The notes under the pieces are model-generated. The model worked only from the letters and a program-made list of their open reading frames with translations. It did not search any database and was not told where the DNA came from. The position numbers and the translations under genes were made by a program. A stretch of 64,000 nucleotides of DNA from Roseovarius faecimaris (GTDB lineage: Bacteria; Pseudomonadota; Alphaproteobacteria; Rhodobacterales; Rhodobacteraceae), in the NCBI RefSeq assembly GCF_009762325.1, contig NZ_CP034348.1, positions 750,501 to 814,500 on the forward strand, written 5' to 3'. Shown piece by piece: positions 1 through 8,659 of this stretch (position 1 is its first letter; every line of letters begins with the position of its first letter).

Positions 1-350
1 CATTCGGCAGCGTAGCCGTCTTGGATAACGTAAATTCCGTTGTCATGACGCATCAACATGACACGATGCGAGTATTTCTCACCTTCGCCAGAGCAGATTG
101 CGTCGTATAGAACAGCATCCATACCGCGGACATTCGTTGGATTAGTCAATTTGCAGGCGTTCTCAACGCCCTGCAGGTAATCCTTCATTATCCCAACTGC
201 ACCAACGTCGGCTCCAATATCCTCCGCCTGGCATGACCACATCGCGAAGCTTTCAGAAGGCGCGTAAAGCCCGTCAAACGGTGTAGCGGACGCCGCTGCA
301 GTAAATACCGCGATAGCCACGATATTCGCTCCGGTTCTTACAAACTGCAT
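1..350 (-). CDS. Secreted hypothetical protein, C terminus cut by window edge
   Basis: An open frame runs leftward from an ATG at 348-350 to the window edge with no stop, giving 116 visible codons. The first 22 or so residues look like a signal peptide: MQFVRTGANIV, then a small hydrophobic stretch ending ASA. The mature part begins near TPFDGLYAPS and contains several cysteines (WSCQAED, ENACKL, AICSGEGE), so a disulfide-bonded periplasmic or secreted protein is likely. I do not recognise the family. Base composition is lower in GC than the copper genes to the right. The start is the first ATG after the AT-rich spacer. The call of a real gene rests on the clean frame plus signal peptide. Confidence 0.6.
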   Translation of the reverse strand, partial: MQFVRTGANIVAIAVFTAAASATPFDGLYAPSESFAMWSCQAEDIGADVGAVGIMKDYLQGVENACKLTNPTNVRGMDAVLYDAICSGEGEKYSHRVMLMRHDNGIYVIQDGYAAE

Positions 351-824
351 CTGTCTCGCTCTCAATTTTCGGTCGCGGCGCTAATGTTTTTGATTTTGGC
401 ATGGTAGAGCCGTTTCGTCACTGCGTTTGTGAAAAAGCGCAAGAACTGCCTTTTCTGCAAATGCTACGGGAAGCATGAATGGCCGGTTTGGTAAAACTGA
501 TGCGCGGATATCGAAGTTGTGGTTAAAGTCCGCAAAGGGCCGGTACTGAATGAAGTGTTTCTCACCACATTGTGTGGTATATTTTGTGGTATTAAAATTA
601 TTACATTGAATATAAAATATATATTTCAATTAAATATAAAATTACATTGGCGGACTTCGTTTCCGCCATCATATGTCTGATGTCAGACAGATGTCAGCGT
701 ATCGATTTGGATGCGATATCAGCTCTTCATTCTGTCTCTGTGCCGCCGCAAAATGGAGGCGGTGCCCTTGGCCAGAGTATGCCGTCGGGACAAACGCTTC
801 AAAACCAGGCTCTCGCGTTTGCGG
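351..824. other. AT-rich intergenic region with two dyads
   Basis: No convincing gene is visible here; short open frames in it lack family features. Positions 540-650 are strikingly AT-rich compared with the rest of the window. Two dyads stand out: ACCACA-TTG-TGTGGT at 564-578, with a third half-site TGTGGT at 585-590, and a perfect palindrome TGTCTGA-TG-TCAGACA at 674-689. The first sits about 215 bp upstream of the leftward secreted-protein gene and could be an operator; the second lies downstream of copD. Function is inferred only from symmetry. Confidence 0.4.
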
Positions 825-1697
825 CTAGTGGTTATCCGGCAGAGCGAAAAGCAACGTCAGTGAGGCGGTCGCAAGCAGGACCGCTATGAAAAAAAGCCAT
901 TCGACGAACATGGTTTGGGAAAGCTTTGCGGCGGCCTTCGGGTTGCCCGAGATCATGTCGGGCACAATACGCAGTTTGTTCCACGCGCCCAAGGCCAATA
1001 ATACGGCGACAAGGACAAGCTTTACGATGAGATCCAGCCCATAGGCCGTCGTAAACAGATTGCCCCAGGAGCCGACAAGCAGCCATCCCAAGGCGATTCC
1101 GGCCAGCAAAAGGACCGGAATGACCACAGTCGCAATCTGCCCGAACCGATGACCAAGCTGACCCGCCCGTGCGAGCTCTCCCGGGTTTCTGGCCAGCCGG
1201 TTCAGGGGCAGAAGGATGCCGATCCAGAAGGCGATGGCGGAAAGATGTGCCATCAGCAAGAGTTTTGGCCACAGGTCCTGGCCTTCTGACAGATGCCCGA
1301 TCTGCGTGAAGGACCAGAGCGCCGTCAGGGCGCCCAGCCCGGCCAAACCCCATCCAGATCCCCCCAGTAATAGGCCGGTGAGCATCAGTACCCCACCGAC
1401 TAATCTCATCTGCAGCGCAGTACCGACCTGTGTTTGCCACAACAGACCCAGCATGTCGGGATCGGTCAGGCCGGACATGTCGCCGGTAAGAGCGGCACCG
1501 CTCAGGCAAAAGCTGGCAAGTGCGGCTACAACACCAAGTAGAGCGCACAGCAGCGAAGACTTTCGCATGACGGGCAGAACCGAGGAGATTTCGGCTGCAA
1601 AGACGAACCGCGTCAGAACCAGGCCGCTGCTGGTCAGAATCCCAAAATACATCAGGGTTTTCGTAACGACCGCCGCAAACGACCAGATGTCGGGCAC
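825..1697 (-). CDS. copD: Copper resistance protein CopD family, inner-membrane
   Basis: 290 residues, almost entirely hydrophobic, with about eight predicted membrane segments, as expected for CopD/PcoD (copper transport across, or copper sensing at, the inner membrane). The family's conserved membrane histidine region is visible around LLLMAHLSAIAFWIG. The start codon is a GTG at 1695-1697, three bases after the copC stop, with a GAGGTAG-like ribosome site inside the end of copC, so copC and copD are translationally linked. CopD usually works with periplasmic CopC, which is the upstream neighbour here. Family assignment is secure. Direction of copper movement cannot be read from sequence and is disputed for this family. 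Confidence 0.88.
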   Translation of the reverse strand: MPDIWSFAAVVTKTLMYFGILTSSGLVLTRFVFAAEISSVLPVMRKSSLLCALLGVVAALASFCLSGAALTGDMSGLTDPDMLGLLWQTQVGTALQMRLVGGVLMLTGLLLGGSGWGLAGLGALTALWSFTQIGHLSEGQDLWPKLLLMAHLSAIAFWIGILLPLNRLARNPGELARAGQLGHRFGQIATVVIPVLLLAGIALGWLLVGSWGNLFTTAYGLDLIVKLVLVAVLLALGAWNKLRIVPDMISGNPKAAAKLSQTMFVEWLFFIAVLLATASLTLLFALPDNH

Positions 1698-1700
1698 GGG

Positions 1701-2042
1701 TTACTCTACCTCGAAGGTGAACGTGCCCTGCATCGCGTGACCATCCATTCCCAGACCGCGCCATTCCACTTCATAGGAGCCTGCGCCCATCGGCTGCATG
1801 GGAAAAACGAACTCCGCTTCGAAGCCTTTGTAGTCGCCAAGGTTGATGGATTGTGTTTCTCCATTGGAATGGCGTGCCTTGACGGCGGTCAGGCGGAGCT
1901 TGTCGGTAAAGTTCAGCCCGATTTCGGCAGGAGCTTCGAGCAGGACAGCGCCGTCCAGGGGCGTCGTTTCCTGTATTGCGGAATGTGCCGTGGCAGCGAG
2001 TGGATAGAGCGCTAAAGCCATGAATAAAAACAAGTATTTCAT
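1701..2042 (-). CDS. copC: Periplasmic copper-binding protein CopC
   Basis: 113 residues. A signal peptide (MKYLFLFMALALYPLAATA) precedes a mature N-terminal His in AHSAIQETTP, the position of the Cu(II)-binding first histidine in CopC proteins. The C-terminal half shows the family's MDGHAMQGTFTF motif with Asp and His ligands. CopC is a small periplasmic beta-barrel that binds copper and is thought to hand it to CopD. The Met-rich Cu(I) loop of plasmid-borne CopC/PcoC is not obvious, so this is probably the Cu(II)-only type. It is first in a two-gene leftward unit with copD and divergent from the cus-like genes, with about 215 bp of shared upstream DNA. Confidence 0.92.
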   Translation of the reverse strand: MKYLFLFMALALYPLAATAHSAIQETTPLDGAVLLEAPAEIGLNFTDKLRLTAVKARHSNGETQSINLGDYKGFEAEFVFPMQPMGAGSYEVEWRGLGMDGHAMQGTFTFEVE

Positions 2043-2257
2043 ATTCTACCCCTCACGAGTTCTTTTGGTCCGAGCAAAGGCGGGCAAGATATCCACGCGT
2101 TTGAGATGCTAGGCTAAACGTCTGGTTGGGTGGGTTGTCAAGCCTGGCTTTTTTACATTGCGATCCGAAACAGCACTCACAGCAATGTGTAGGCTATCGT
2201 GCCGCATGTGGCGAGTTGGCACTTGGTGCAAGTGGGGAAATTCGCTATGAGCAGGTC

Positions 2258-2623
2258 ATGCGTCTTGTGAAACGGCTCATCGTTCAGGCAAGTTTGATTG
2301 CTGTTCTGCTCAGTATTTCGCTGAGTGGTCTCGGCATGGCACACGCCCATGAGGCGATCCCTCTTGATGGCCTGACGATGGATGCGTCTGCGCATGCAGC
2401 AGTGGATCACACAGGGCATGATATGGACGCTGCCGATCAGGGGCAGGCGCATGACGGCCACGCAAACTGTGCGATGATCGCCTGCTGCCACACCGGTGGA
2501 ACTGCATCCCCATCCGTTCCGTCAATGACCGGTGCCATCACGTGCCAAAAGACTCTGTTTCCTGATCTGCCGCTAACCAGCGCCGAAACAGAGGCCGCCA
2601 AGAAACCTCCGAAACACTCCTGA
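2258..2623 (+). CDS. Small secreted His/Met/Cys-rich protein of the copper cluster
   Basis: 121 residues from an ATG at 2258, preceded by GAGCAGG. An upstream in-frame start would add 44 residues ahead of an evident signal peptide, so it is rejected. The signal peptide ends near GMAHA-HEAIP. The mature part is rich in histidine and methionine (HTGHDMDAAD, QAHDGHANC) and has a Cys cluster (CAMIACCH) plus one later Cys, so a copper-binding role is likely. I do not recognise a named family; DUF2946-like proteins have similar composition. It is the first rightward gene of the copper block and is followed by a rho-independent terminator before the CusB-like gene, so it may be made in excess of the pump. 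Confidence 0.68.
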   Translation: MRLVKRLIVQASLIAVLLSISLSGLGMAHAHEAIPLDGLTMDASAHAAVDHTGHDMDAADQGQAHDGHANCAMIACCHTGGTASPSVPSMTGAITCQKTLFPDLPLTSAETEAAKKPPKHS

Positions 2624-2637
2624 TCTTCTGACAAACG

Positions 2638-2669
2638 CCCGTAGCGACGGATCGCTCGGGGTTTTTTTT
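2638..2669 (+). terminator. Rho-independent terminator between His-rich gene and cusB
   Basis: A stem with arms 2638-2647 and 2652-2661 (outer CCC/GGG and inner AGCGA/TCGCT pairs around a two-base internal mismatch, loop CGGA) is followed directly by eight T at 2662-2669. It lies 15 bases after the stop of the small His-rich gene. Because cusB starts only 45 bases further on, it may act as an attenuator within the copper transcript. Confidence 0.75.
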
Positions 2670-2713
2670 GCACGGCCCCTTGTGTGGCCGCGCTTCAAAG
2701 ACAGGACGATAAC

Positions 2714-4921
2714 ATGCGTGGAAGATACGTAGCCTTGGCCATCCTGGCCCTCGGTGCAGGCATCGCCGGCGGGGTTTGGTACGAGCGTGAACGCAGCGCA
2801 ATGGCGATGACCTCGGTCGATGCGGGCCCGCAAATCCTTTACTGGGTGGCCCCGATGGACCCCAATTTCCGCAAGGATGGGCCGGGTAAATCTCCGATGG
2901 GTATGGATCTGGTGCCGGTCTACGAGGGCGACGAACCTTCCGGAGATCCCGAAGAGGTCACCCTGAATGCCGCCGAGGTGAACACCATCGGTGTCCGCAC
3001 CGCTGTGGCGCGTGTGCAGGACGTCGGGCAGCGTATCGAGACGGTGGGGTTCGTGGGGTATGACGAACACGCCACCAGCCATGTTCACACCCGCGTAGAG
3101 GGCTGGATCGAGCGGCTTGAAGTTCGCGCCGAGGGCGATCCGGTTGTACAAGGCGAATTGCTTTTTGATCTCTACGCGCCGGAGATCACCATTGCCAGCT
3201 CTGAACTGATCCGTGCGGTTCGGCGCAAGGATGCGGATGAGATTAATATCGCCCGCTCCAAGCTCCAGAATTTCGGGGTGAGCGAACGTCAGATCAACGA
3301 GATGGCGGAAGCCACGGTTCCGGCCAAACGCATCAGATATTACGCTCCTCAGGATGGCGTCGTTATCGGATTAGCGGCGGCGGATGGGATGTATCTTCAG
3401 CCGAACACCCGGGCCATGTCGCTGGGCGATCTGTCGTCGGTGTGGCTGCTCGTGGATGTGTTCGAGCGCGATATCGGGCGGCTCTCGCCTGATATGAGGG
3501 CCGAAGCCCGGTTCGAGCACATTCCCAACCGCATATTCACCGGAGAGATCGACTACATCTTTCCGGAACTGGACGGTGTGACGCGAACGCTGCGGGTGCG
3601 GCTGCGGTTCGACAATAGCGACCGCACCCTGAAACCCAACATGTTTGCCAATGTCGCCCTGCTGCCGCGCGCGACCCGTGAAGCGTTGACCGTCCCGTCC
3701 GAAGCTGTGATCCGTACTGGCAGGGCCGAACGCGTGATCCTGAAAACCAACGATGGAACGTTTCGCCCGCGTCTGGTCACCACCGGTCTGCGGGATGGAT
3801 TTGGTGCTGATGGGCGCACGGTGATTGAACAGGGGCTTGCCCCGGGCGATGAGGTGGTCGCTTCGGCGCAGTTTTTGATCGACAGTGAAAGTGCGCTGAA
3901 TGCGGGGATGCTGCGGTTTGCTCCGACAGAGGCAGAGCCGGTGGAGGCCAAGGGTATCCTGAGTTCCTTGGATCGCGAAACCCGAAGCGCGGTGATCCGG
4001 CATGACGCGATCCCGGCGCTCGACTGGCCCGCTCTGGAAACGGAATTCGCCATTCGCTCGGATGTCTATCTCGAGGAGTTGGCAGAAGGCGACGAGGTGC
4101 GTTTCAGCGTGTTCCGAGGGGCAGATGGCCTGCTGGCGCTCTCGGCGCTCGGTCTTGACGATGGGGTGGATGCCACCGGTACGGGCATGTTTCACGCCAT
4201 CACCGATGACGGGAAGCTGAGCCTCAGCCACGACCCGATTCCGGCCCTTGGCTGGCCTGCGATGCAGATGGACATGCAGGTGTCCGGGATCGACCCGGCT
4301 GATATCCCGCTCAATACGGATGTGGAGTTTGACCTCGCCAAGGGAGAAGATGGGCTCTACGTCATTGTCGGCATACGGGCCGAAGGGGCCACCGCCATGG
4401 CGCAGCCGGAGCCGACGCCCCAGGCAGACCCGGAACCGGCGATGACAGTGGATGCCGCCCCGCCCATTGTGGTGGATGGGATCATCCGCTCCGTCGATGC
4501 CCAGGCGCGGCAGGCGATGATCGCGCATGGTCCCATCGCCGAGATCGGTATGCCCGGTATGATGATGGCGTTCGGTCTGGCCGAAGAAGTCGATCCGGCC
4601 TCTCTGCCCCTCGACGAAGATCTGTCGCTCACCTTTGCGCGTCCTGACGGCATGACAATGGTCCTGACCTCCTATGAGAGAAGGGCAAGGCCGATGAAAG
4701 TCATGGGAACCGTCAACAGCATCGACGCCGAAGCCGGGACGGCGAATGTCACGCACGGGCCAATCGCCGAAATCGGCATGCCGGGCATGACAATGGATTT
4801 CCCGCTGGATGAGGCGCTGGACCCGGCCTCTCTGCCGCTGGGAGAGGAAACCGGCCTTCTGCTCCTTCAGGGACAGGACATGTCGCTCACCCTGCAGGGG
4901 CTTTCGGAGGACGGGTCATGA
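2714..4921 (+). CDS. cusB: CusB-type efflux adaptor with four C-terminal CusF-like domains
   Basis: 735 residues against roughly 400 for E. coli CusB. Start chosen at ATG 2714 after CAGGACGATAAC; an earlier in-frame start adds only ten poor residues. In order: a membrane anchor (residues 1-24), a short heavy-metal-binding motif (about 43-71, YWVAPMDP...SPMGMDLVP), and a periplasmic adaptor core with barrel-sandwich and beta-barrel domains (about 80-405). Four CusF-like repeats follow, starting near 413, 490, 588 and 661. Relative to the CusF ligands His-Trp-Met-Met, repeat 1 has H430/W438 but L441/T443. Repeat 2 is complete (H506, W514, M517, M519). Repeats 3 and 4 have H605 and H681 with Met (613, 689) in the Trp position plus M616/M618 and M692/M694. 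Its stop overlaps the cusA start by 4 nt. Confidence 0.92.
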   Translation: MRGRYVALAILALGAGIAGGVWYERERSAMAMTSVDAGPQILYWVAPMDPNFRKDGPGKSPMGMDLVPVYEGDEPSGDPEEVTLNAAEVNTIGVRTAVARVQDVGQRIETVGFVGYDEHATSHVHTRVEGWIERLEVRAEGDPVVQGELLFDLYAPEITIASSELIRAVRRKDADEINIARSKLQNFGVSERQINEMAEATVPAKRIRYYAPQDGVVIGLAAADGMYLQPNTRAMSLGDLSSVWLLVDVFERDIGRLSPDMRAEARFEHIPNRIFTGEIDYIFPELDGVTRTLRVRLRFDNSDRTLKPNMFANVALLPRATREALTVPSEAVIRTGRAERVILKTNDGTFRPRLVTTGLRDGFGADGRTVIEQGLAPGDEVVASAQFLIDSESALNAGMLRFAPTEAEPVEAKGILSSLDRETRSAVIRHDAIPALDWPALETEFAIRSDVYLEELAEGDEVRFSVFRGADGLLALSALGLDDGVDATGTGMFHAITDDGKLSLSHDPIPALGWPAMQMDMQVSGIDPADIPLNTDVEFDLAKGEDGLYVIVGIRAEGATAMAQPEPTPQADPEPAMTVDAAPPIVVDGIIRSVDAQARQAMIAHGPIAEIGMPGMMMAFGLAEEVDPASLPLDEDLSLTFARPDGMTMVLTSYERRARPMKVMGTVNSIDAEAGTANVTHGPIAEIGMPGMTMDFPLDEALDPASLPLGEETGLLLLQGQDMSLTLQGLSEDGS

Positions 4922-7900
4922 TCGCGGCCCTGATCCGATGGTCCATTGCCAACCGGTTTGTCGTGATTGTGTTGGCGATGATGCTTGCGGCCTCGGGGCT
5001 CTGGGCCGTCCGGACAACGCCGGTGGACGCCATCCCGGATCTGTCCGATGTGCAGGTGATCGTGAAAACCCCTTATGCCGGGCAAGCCCCTCAAGTGGTC
5101 GAAGATCAGGTGACCTATCCCATTGCCACGGCCATGCTGGCGGTCCCGGGCGCCGTGGATGTGCGGGGGTTCTCTTTCTTTGGCGACAGCTACGTCTATG
5201 TGGTGTTCGAAGACGGCACCGATCTCTATTGGGCGCGGTCGCGGGTGCTGGAGTATCTTGCGCAGGTGCAATCCCGGCTTCCGGCAGGCGTGAACCCCGA
5301 ACTGGGGCCGGATGCCACGGGTGTAGGCTGGATTTATCAGTATGCCCTGATCGACCGCACTGGCGGGCATGATCTCTCGCAACTCCGGGCCATTCAGGAT
5401 TGGTTCCTGAAATTCGAGTTGCAGACCATCGAAGGCGTGTCCGAAGTGGCCACCATCGGTGGCATGGTCAAGCAGTATCAGATTGTCGTCGATCCCAACA
5501 AACTGCGCGCCTTCGATATCCCTCTGTCCAAGCTTTTGTCCGCGATTGAAATGGCCAACCGCGAAACCGGCGGCAGTGTCATCGAAATGGCCGAGGCCGA
5601 ATATATGGTGCGCGCCACGGGGTATGTGGACGGGCTCGATGATCTGGCGGCCATCCCCCTGATGGTGAACGAACGCGGCGCGGCGCTGACGCTTGGCGAT
5701 GTGGCCGAAATCCGCCTTGGCCCCGAGATGCGGCGCGGCGTGGGCGAGTTTGACGGGCAAGGCGACGCCGTCGGGGCGGTCGTCATCATGCGCTGGGGGG
5801 AGAACGCCCTGACGACAATTCAGGCGGTGGAACAGAAACTGGACGAGTTGCGCGGCTCCCTGCCCGAAGGCGTTGAGATCGTCACCACCTATGACCGTTC
5901 AGGCGTGATCGAACGCGCCATCGACAACCTGCAAAAGAAACTGACGGAGGAGTTCATCGTCGTCATATTGGTCTGCGGTGCGTTTCTGCTGCACCTGCGC
6001 TCGTCGCTGGTGATCGTGTTGTTCCTGCCCTTGGGCGTATTGGCGGCTTTCGTCGTGATGCGCCTGCAGGGTGTGAATGCGAACATCATGTCGCTGGGCG
6101 GGATCGCCATTGCCATCGGGGCGATGGTGGATGCCGCCATCGTGATGATCGAGGCGATGCATCGCAAAATCGAAGACGGCAAGATCACCCGTGAAAACCG
6201 CTGGAAAGTGGTGGGAGAAGCGGCCTCCGAAGTGGGGCCGGCCCTGTTCTTCTCGCTGGCGATCATCACGGTCAGTTTCGTGCCGGTTTTTGTGCTGGAA
6301 GCGCAGGAAGGACGGCTTTTCAAACCGCTGGCCTTTACCAAGACCTATGCCATGGCGGCCGCTGCGATCCTGTCGGTGACGCTGGTTCCCGTACTGATGG
6401 GTTATTTCATCCGGGGCCGTATCATCGCCGAGCGGCGCAATCCGCTGAACGTGGTGTGTCAATGGCTCTATCGCCCGTTCCTTGACGCGGCCGTGGCCTG
6501 GCCCTGGGCCACGACGCTTCTGGCGGGCGTGTTGGTCGCCTCCATGTGGTATCCCGCGCAGCGCCTTGGCACTGAATTCATGCCCGCGCTGAACGAGGGC
6601 GATTTCCTCTATATGCCGTCGCTCTATCCCGGTGTGTCCATCGGCAAGGCGCGTGAGGTGCTGCAACAGACCAATCGTCTGATCAGCGAAGTCCCTGAGG
6701 TGGAGAATGTACACGGCAAGCTTGGCCGAGCCGACACAGCCACCGACCCGGCCCCGCTGACCATGATTGAAACGACCATCCAGCTCAAACCGCAGGAGGA
6801 ATGGCGTCCGGGTATCACAATGGACGACATTCGAAACGAGTTGGACAGACGCGTGCAGGTGCCCGGTGTCACGAACGTGTGGATCCAGCCGATCAAGAAC
6901 CGCATTGATATGCTCGCCACGGGCATCAAGACGCCGGTGGGGGTCAAGATATCCGGCGCTGATCTCGATGTGATCGAAGAGATCGCCATCGCGGTTGAAC
7001 GCGCCGTGGCGGATATACCCGGCACCACGTCGGCCTATGCCGAGCGGCCCGTGGGCGGGCGCTATATCGAGATCGATATCGACCGCGCGGCGGCGGCGCG
7101 CTATGCGCTTTCGATCGCCGATGTGCAGCAGGTGGTGCAGACCGCCATCGGCGGACAGACCATTGCCGAAAGCGTCGAAGGGCTGGAACGGTTCCCGATC
7201 AACCTGCGCTATCCGCGCGATTGGCGCGACAGCCCGGAACGCATGGCCAATCTGCCGATGGTGACACCCTCGGGCGCGCATATACCACTCTCGGCCGTGG
7301 CCGAAATCAAGCTGGTGGATGGTCCCGGCATGATCCGCTCCGAGAATGCGCGCCGAACCGGTTTTGTTTTCATTGATATCGCAGGGCGCGACCTGGGGGG
7401 CTATGTCGCCGAGGCCCGCGCGCATGTGGCTCAAACCGTGGAATTGCCGCCCGGCTATGCGTTGTCGTGGTCAGGCCAATACGAATACATCGAACGGGTG
7501 CAGGAAAAACTGTCCATCGTCGCCCCGGCCACGTTGATGATCATCACCTTGATGCTGTTCCTGGCGTTTAACCGCGTCACGGAGGTGGCCATCATCTTGC
7601 TTGCCCTGCCCGTGGCTCTGGCGGGCGGCGTCTGGTTGATCTGGTATCTTGGCTTTGCCATCTCTGTCGCCGTTCTCGTGGGCTTCATTGCGCTCGCCGG
7701 TGTCGCTGTGGAGACGGCAATCGTGATGCTGCTCTATCTCAACCTGGCCTGGGAAAAACGCGTTAAGGCGGCACAGGAAGACGGACGAGAGCTGGTTCGG
7801 GACGATATCGAACAAGCCGTTTTCGAAGGTGCGCTTTTGCGCCTGCGGCCCAAACTGATGACCGTGGCCACAATCTTTGCCGGGCTGATCCCGATCATGT

Positions 7901-8097
7901 ACGGCACCGGCACCGGGTCCGAGGTGATGCAGCGCATCGCCGCCCCGATGATCGGCGGCATGGCCACCGCCACGGTTCTGACGTTGTTTGTCATCCCGGC
8001 GATTTTCGTGATCTGGAAACGGCTCAGCCTGCGCAAGACAAATCGCCAGATGACGAAAGCCCCGTCGCAGAGGGCAATTCTCACACCGGGCGAGTAG
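4918..8097 (+). CDS. cusA: CusA/CzcA-family heavy-metal RND efflux pump, Cu(I)/Ag(I) type
   Basis: 1059 residues, full length for the HME-RND family, with twelve membrane segments and two large periplasmic loops. M566, M616 and M665 have exactly the spacing (50 and 49) of the three copper-ligand methionines M573, M623 and M672 of E. coli CusA, which points to Cu(I)/Ag(I) rather than zinc or cobalt. The proton-relay Asp of membrane helix 4 is present (GAMVDAAIVM, D405). It is translationally coupled to the CusB-like gene (ATGA overlap) and followed 34 bp later by cusF. No outer-membrane channel gene (CusC/TolC type) is nearby, so the pump must recruit one encoded elsewhere. Confidence 0.95.
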   Translation: MIAALIRWSIANRFVVIVLAMMLAASGLWAVRTTPVDAIPDLSDVQVIVKTPYAGQAPQVVEDQVTYPIATAMLAVPGAVDVRGFSFFGDSYVYVVFEDGTDLYWARSRVLEYLAQVQSRLPAGVNPELGPDATGVGWIYQYALIDRTGGHDLSQLRAIQDWFLKFELQTIEGVSEVATIGGMVKQYQIVVDPNKLRAFDIPLSKLLSAIEMANRETGGSVIEMAEAEYMVRATGYVDGLDDLAAIPLMVNERGAALTLGDVAEIRLGPEMRRGVGEFDGQGDAVGAVVIMRWGENALTTIQAVEQKLDELRGSLPEGVEIVTTYDRSGVIERAIDNLQKKLTEEFIVVILVCGAFLLHLRSSLVIVLFLPLGVLAAFVVMRLQGVNANIMSLGGIAIAIGAMVDAAIVMIEAMHRKIEDGKITRENRWKVVGEAASEVGPALFFSLAIITVSFVPVFVLEAQEGRLFKPLAFTKTYAMAAAAILSVTLVPVLMGYFIRGRIIAERRNPLNVVCQWLYRPFLDAAVAWPWATTLLAGVLVASMWYPAQRLGTEFMPALNEGDFLYMPSLYPGVSIGKAREVLQQTNRLISEVPEVENVHGKLGRADTATDPAPLTMIETTIQLKPQEEWRPGITMDDIRNELDRRVQVPGVTNVWIQPIKNRIDMLATGIKTPVGVKISGADLDVIEEIAIAVERAVADIPGTTSAYAERPVGGRYIEIDIDRAAAARYALSIADVQQVVQTAIGGQTIAESVEGLERFPINLRYPRDWRDSPERMANLPMVTPSGAHIPLSAVAEIKLVDGPGMIRSENARRTGFVFIDIAGRDLGGYVAEARAHVAQTVELPPGYALSWSGQYEYIERVQEKLSIVAPATLMIITLMLFLAFNRVTEVAIILLALPVALAGGVWLIWYLGFAISVAVLVGFIALAGVAVETAIVMLLYLNLAWEKRVKAAQEDGRELVRDDIEQAVFEGALLRLRPKLMTVATIFAGLIPIMYGTGTGSEVMQRIAAPMIGGMATATVLTLFVIPAIFVIWKRLSLRKTNRQMTKAPSQRAILTPGE

Positions 8098-8131
8098 CCC
8101 ATTACGGATTTAATTCTCAAAGGAGGACACT

Positions 8132-8467
8132 ATGCGCAACTCAATCTATTCTCTGGTGGCGACCGGTCTTTTGGCCACGAGCGCATTCGCGACCGATGAC
8201 CATTCCGGGCATGCTGATCACTCTGGTCATGGCGCAATGCATGAAGGCGTGCAGGTTGAGGCCGTCATCCACACCATTGACGGAACCACGGTCAATCTCT
8301 CCCATGACCCGATCCCGGAAATCGGCTGGCCCGCAATGACAATGGACCTTCAGTTGTTGGAAGGCGCAGAGGTCAGCGATGTGGCCGAAGGTCAAGGCGC
8401 CCTGATCGTCCTGGAGAAAGGCGAGGATGGCATGTATGGCATCCGCGCCCTGATGCCCAAGGAGTAG
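8132..8467 (+). CDS. cusF: CusF-like periplasmic copper chaperone with His-rich N terminus
   Basis: 111 residues, start supported by AGGAGG eight bases upstream. The signal peptide ends near SAFA-TDDHSG. Residues 24-37 are a His-rich tail (HSGHADHSGHGAMH). The rest is a single CusF domain with all four Cu(I)/Ag(I) ligands at canonical spacing: H58, W66, M69 and M71. CusF passes Cu(I) to CusB/CusA in the periplasm. This stand-alone copy closely resembles repeat 2 of the upstream CusB-like protein (both have H, W, M, M and a DPIP motif), suggesting they share a recent origin. It is last in the copper operon. Confidence 0.92.
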   Translation: MRNSIYSLVATGLLATSAFATDDHSGHADHSGHGAMHEGVQVEAVIHTIDGTTVNLSHDPIPEIGWPAMTMDLQLLEGAEVSDVAEGQGALIVLEKGEDGMYGIRALMPKE

Positions 8468-8659
8468 GCCCAGGCTGTAGCCCCGCAATTTGGAACAGGG
8501 TCAGCCGGGGCGCAGACCGTCGGGGATGTTTGTGTTGATAGCGGCTCCCCTCGAACGCCGTCATTCCGTCAGCTTGAAGGGATGGCGGCCTCGCTCAAGG
8601 CTTGCGGGGGGCTCACGCGTCACCATCGTGCCGCCTTGTCTGCGTTCCCTGTCACCGTA

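Noticed and set aside
381..629. 82-residue leftward open frame in the AT-rich spacer
   Set aside because: No family features, no ribosome site, and composition follows the AT-rich background; probably chance.
2126..2257. Longer N terminus for the His-rich copper protein
   Set aside because: It would put 44 residues before an evident signal peptide, and a better-placed ATG with GAGCAGG upstream exists at 2258.
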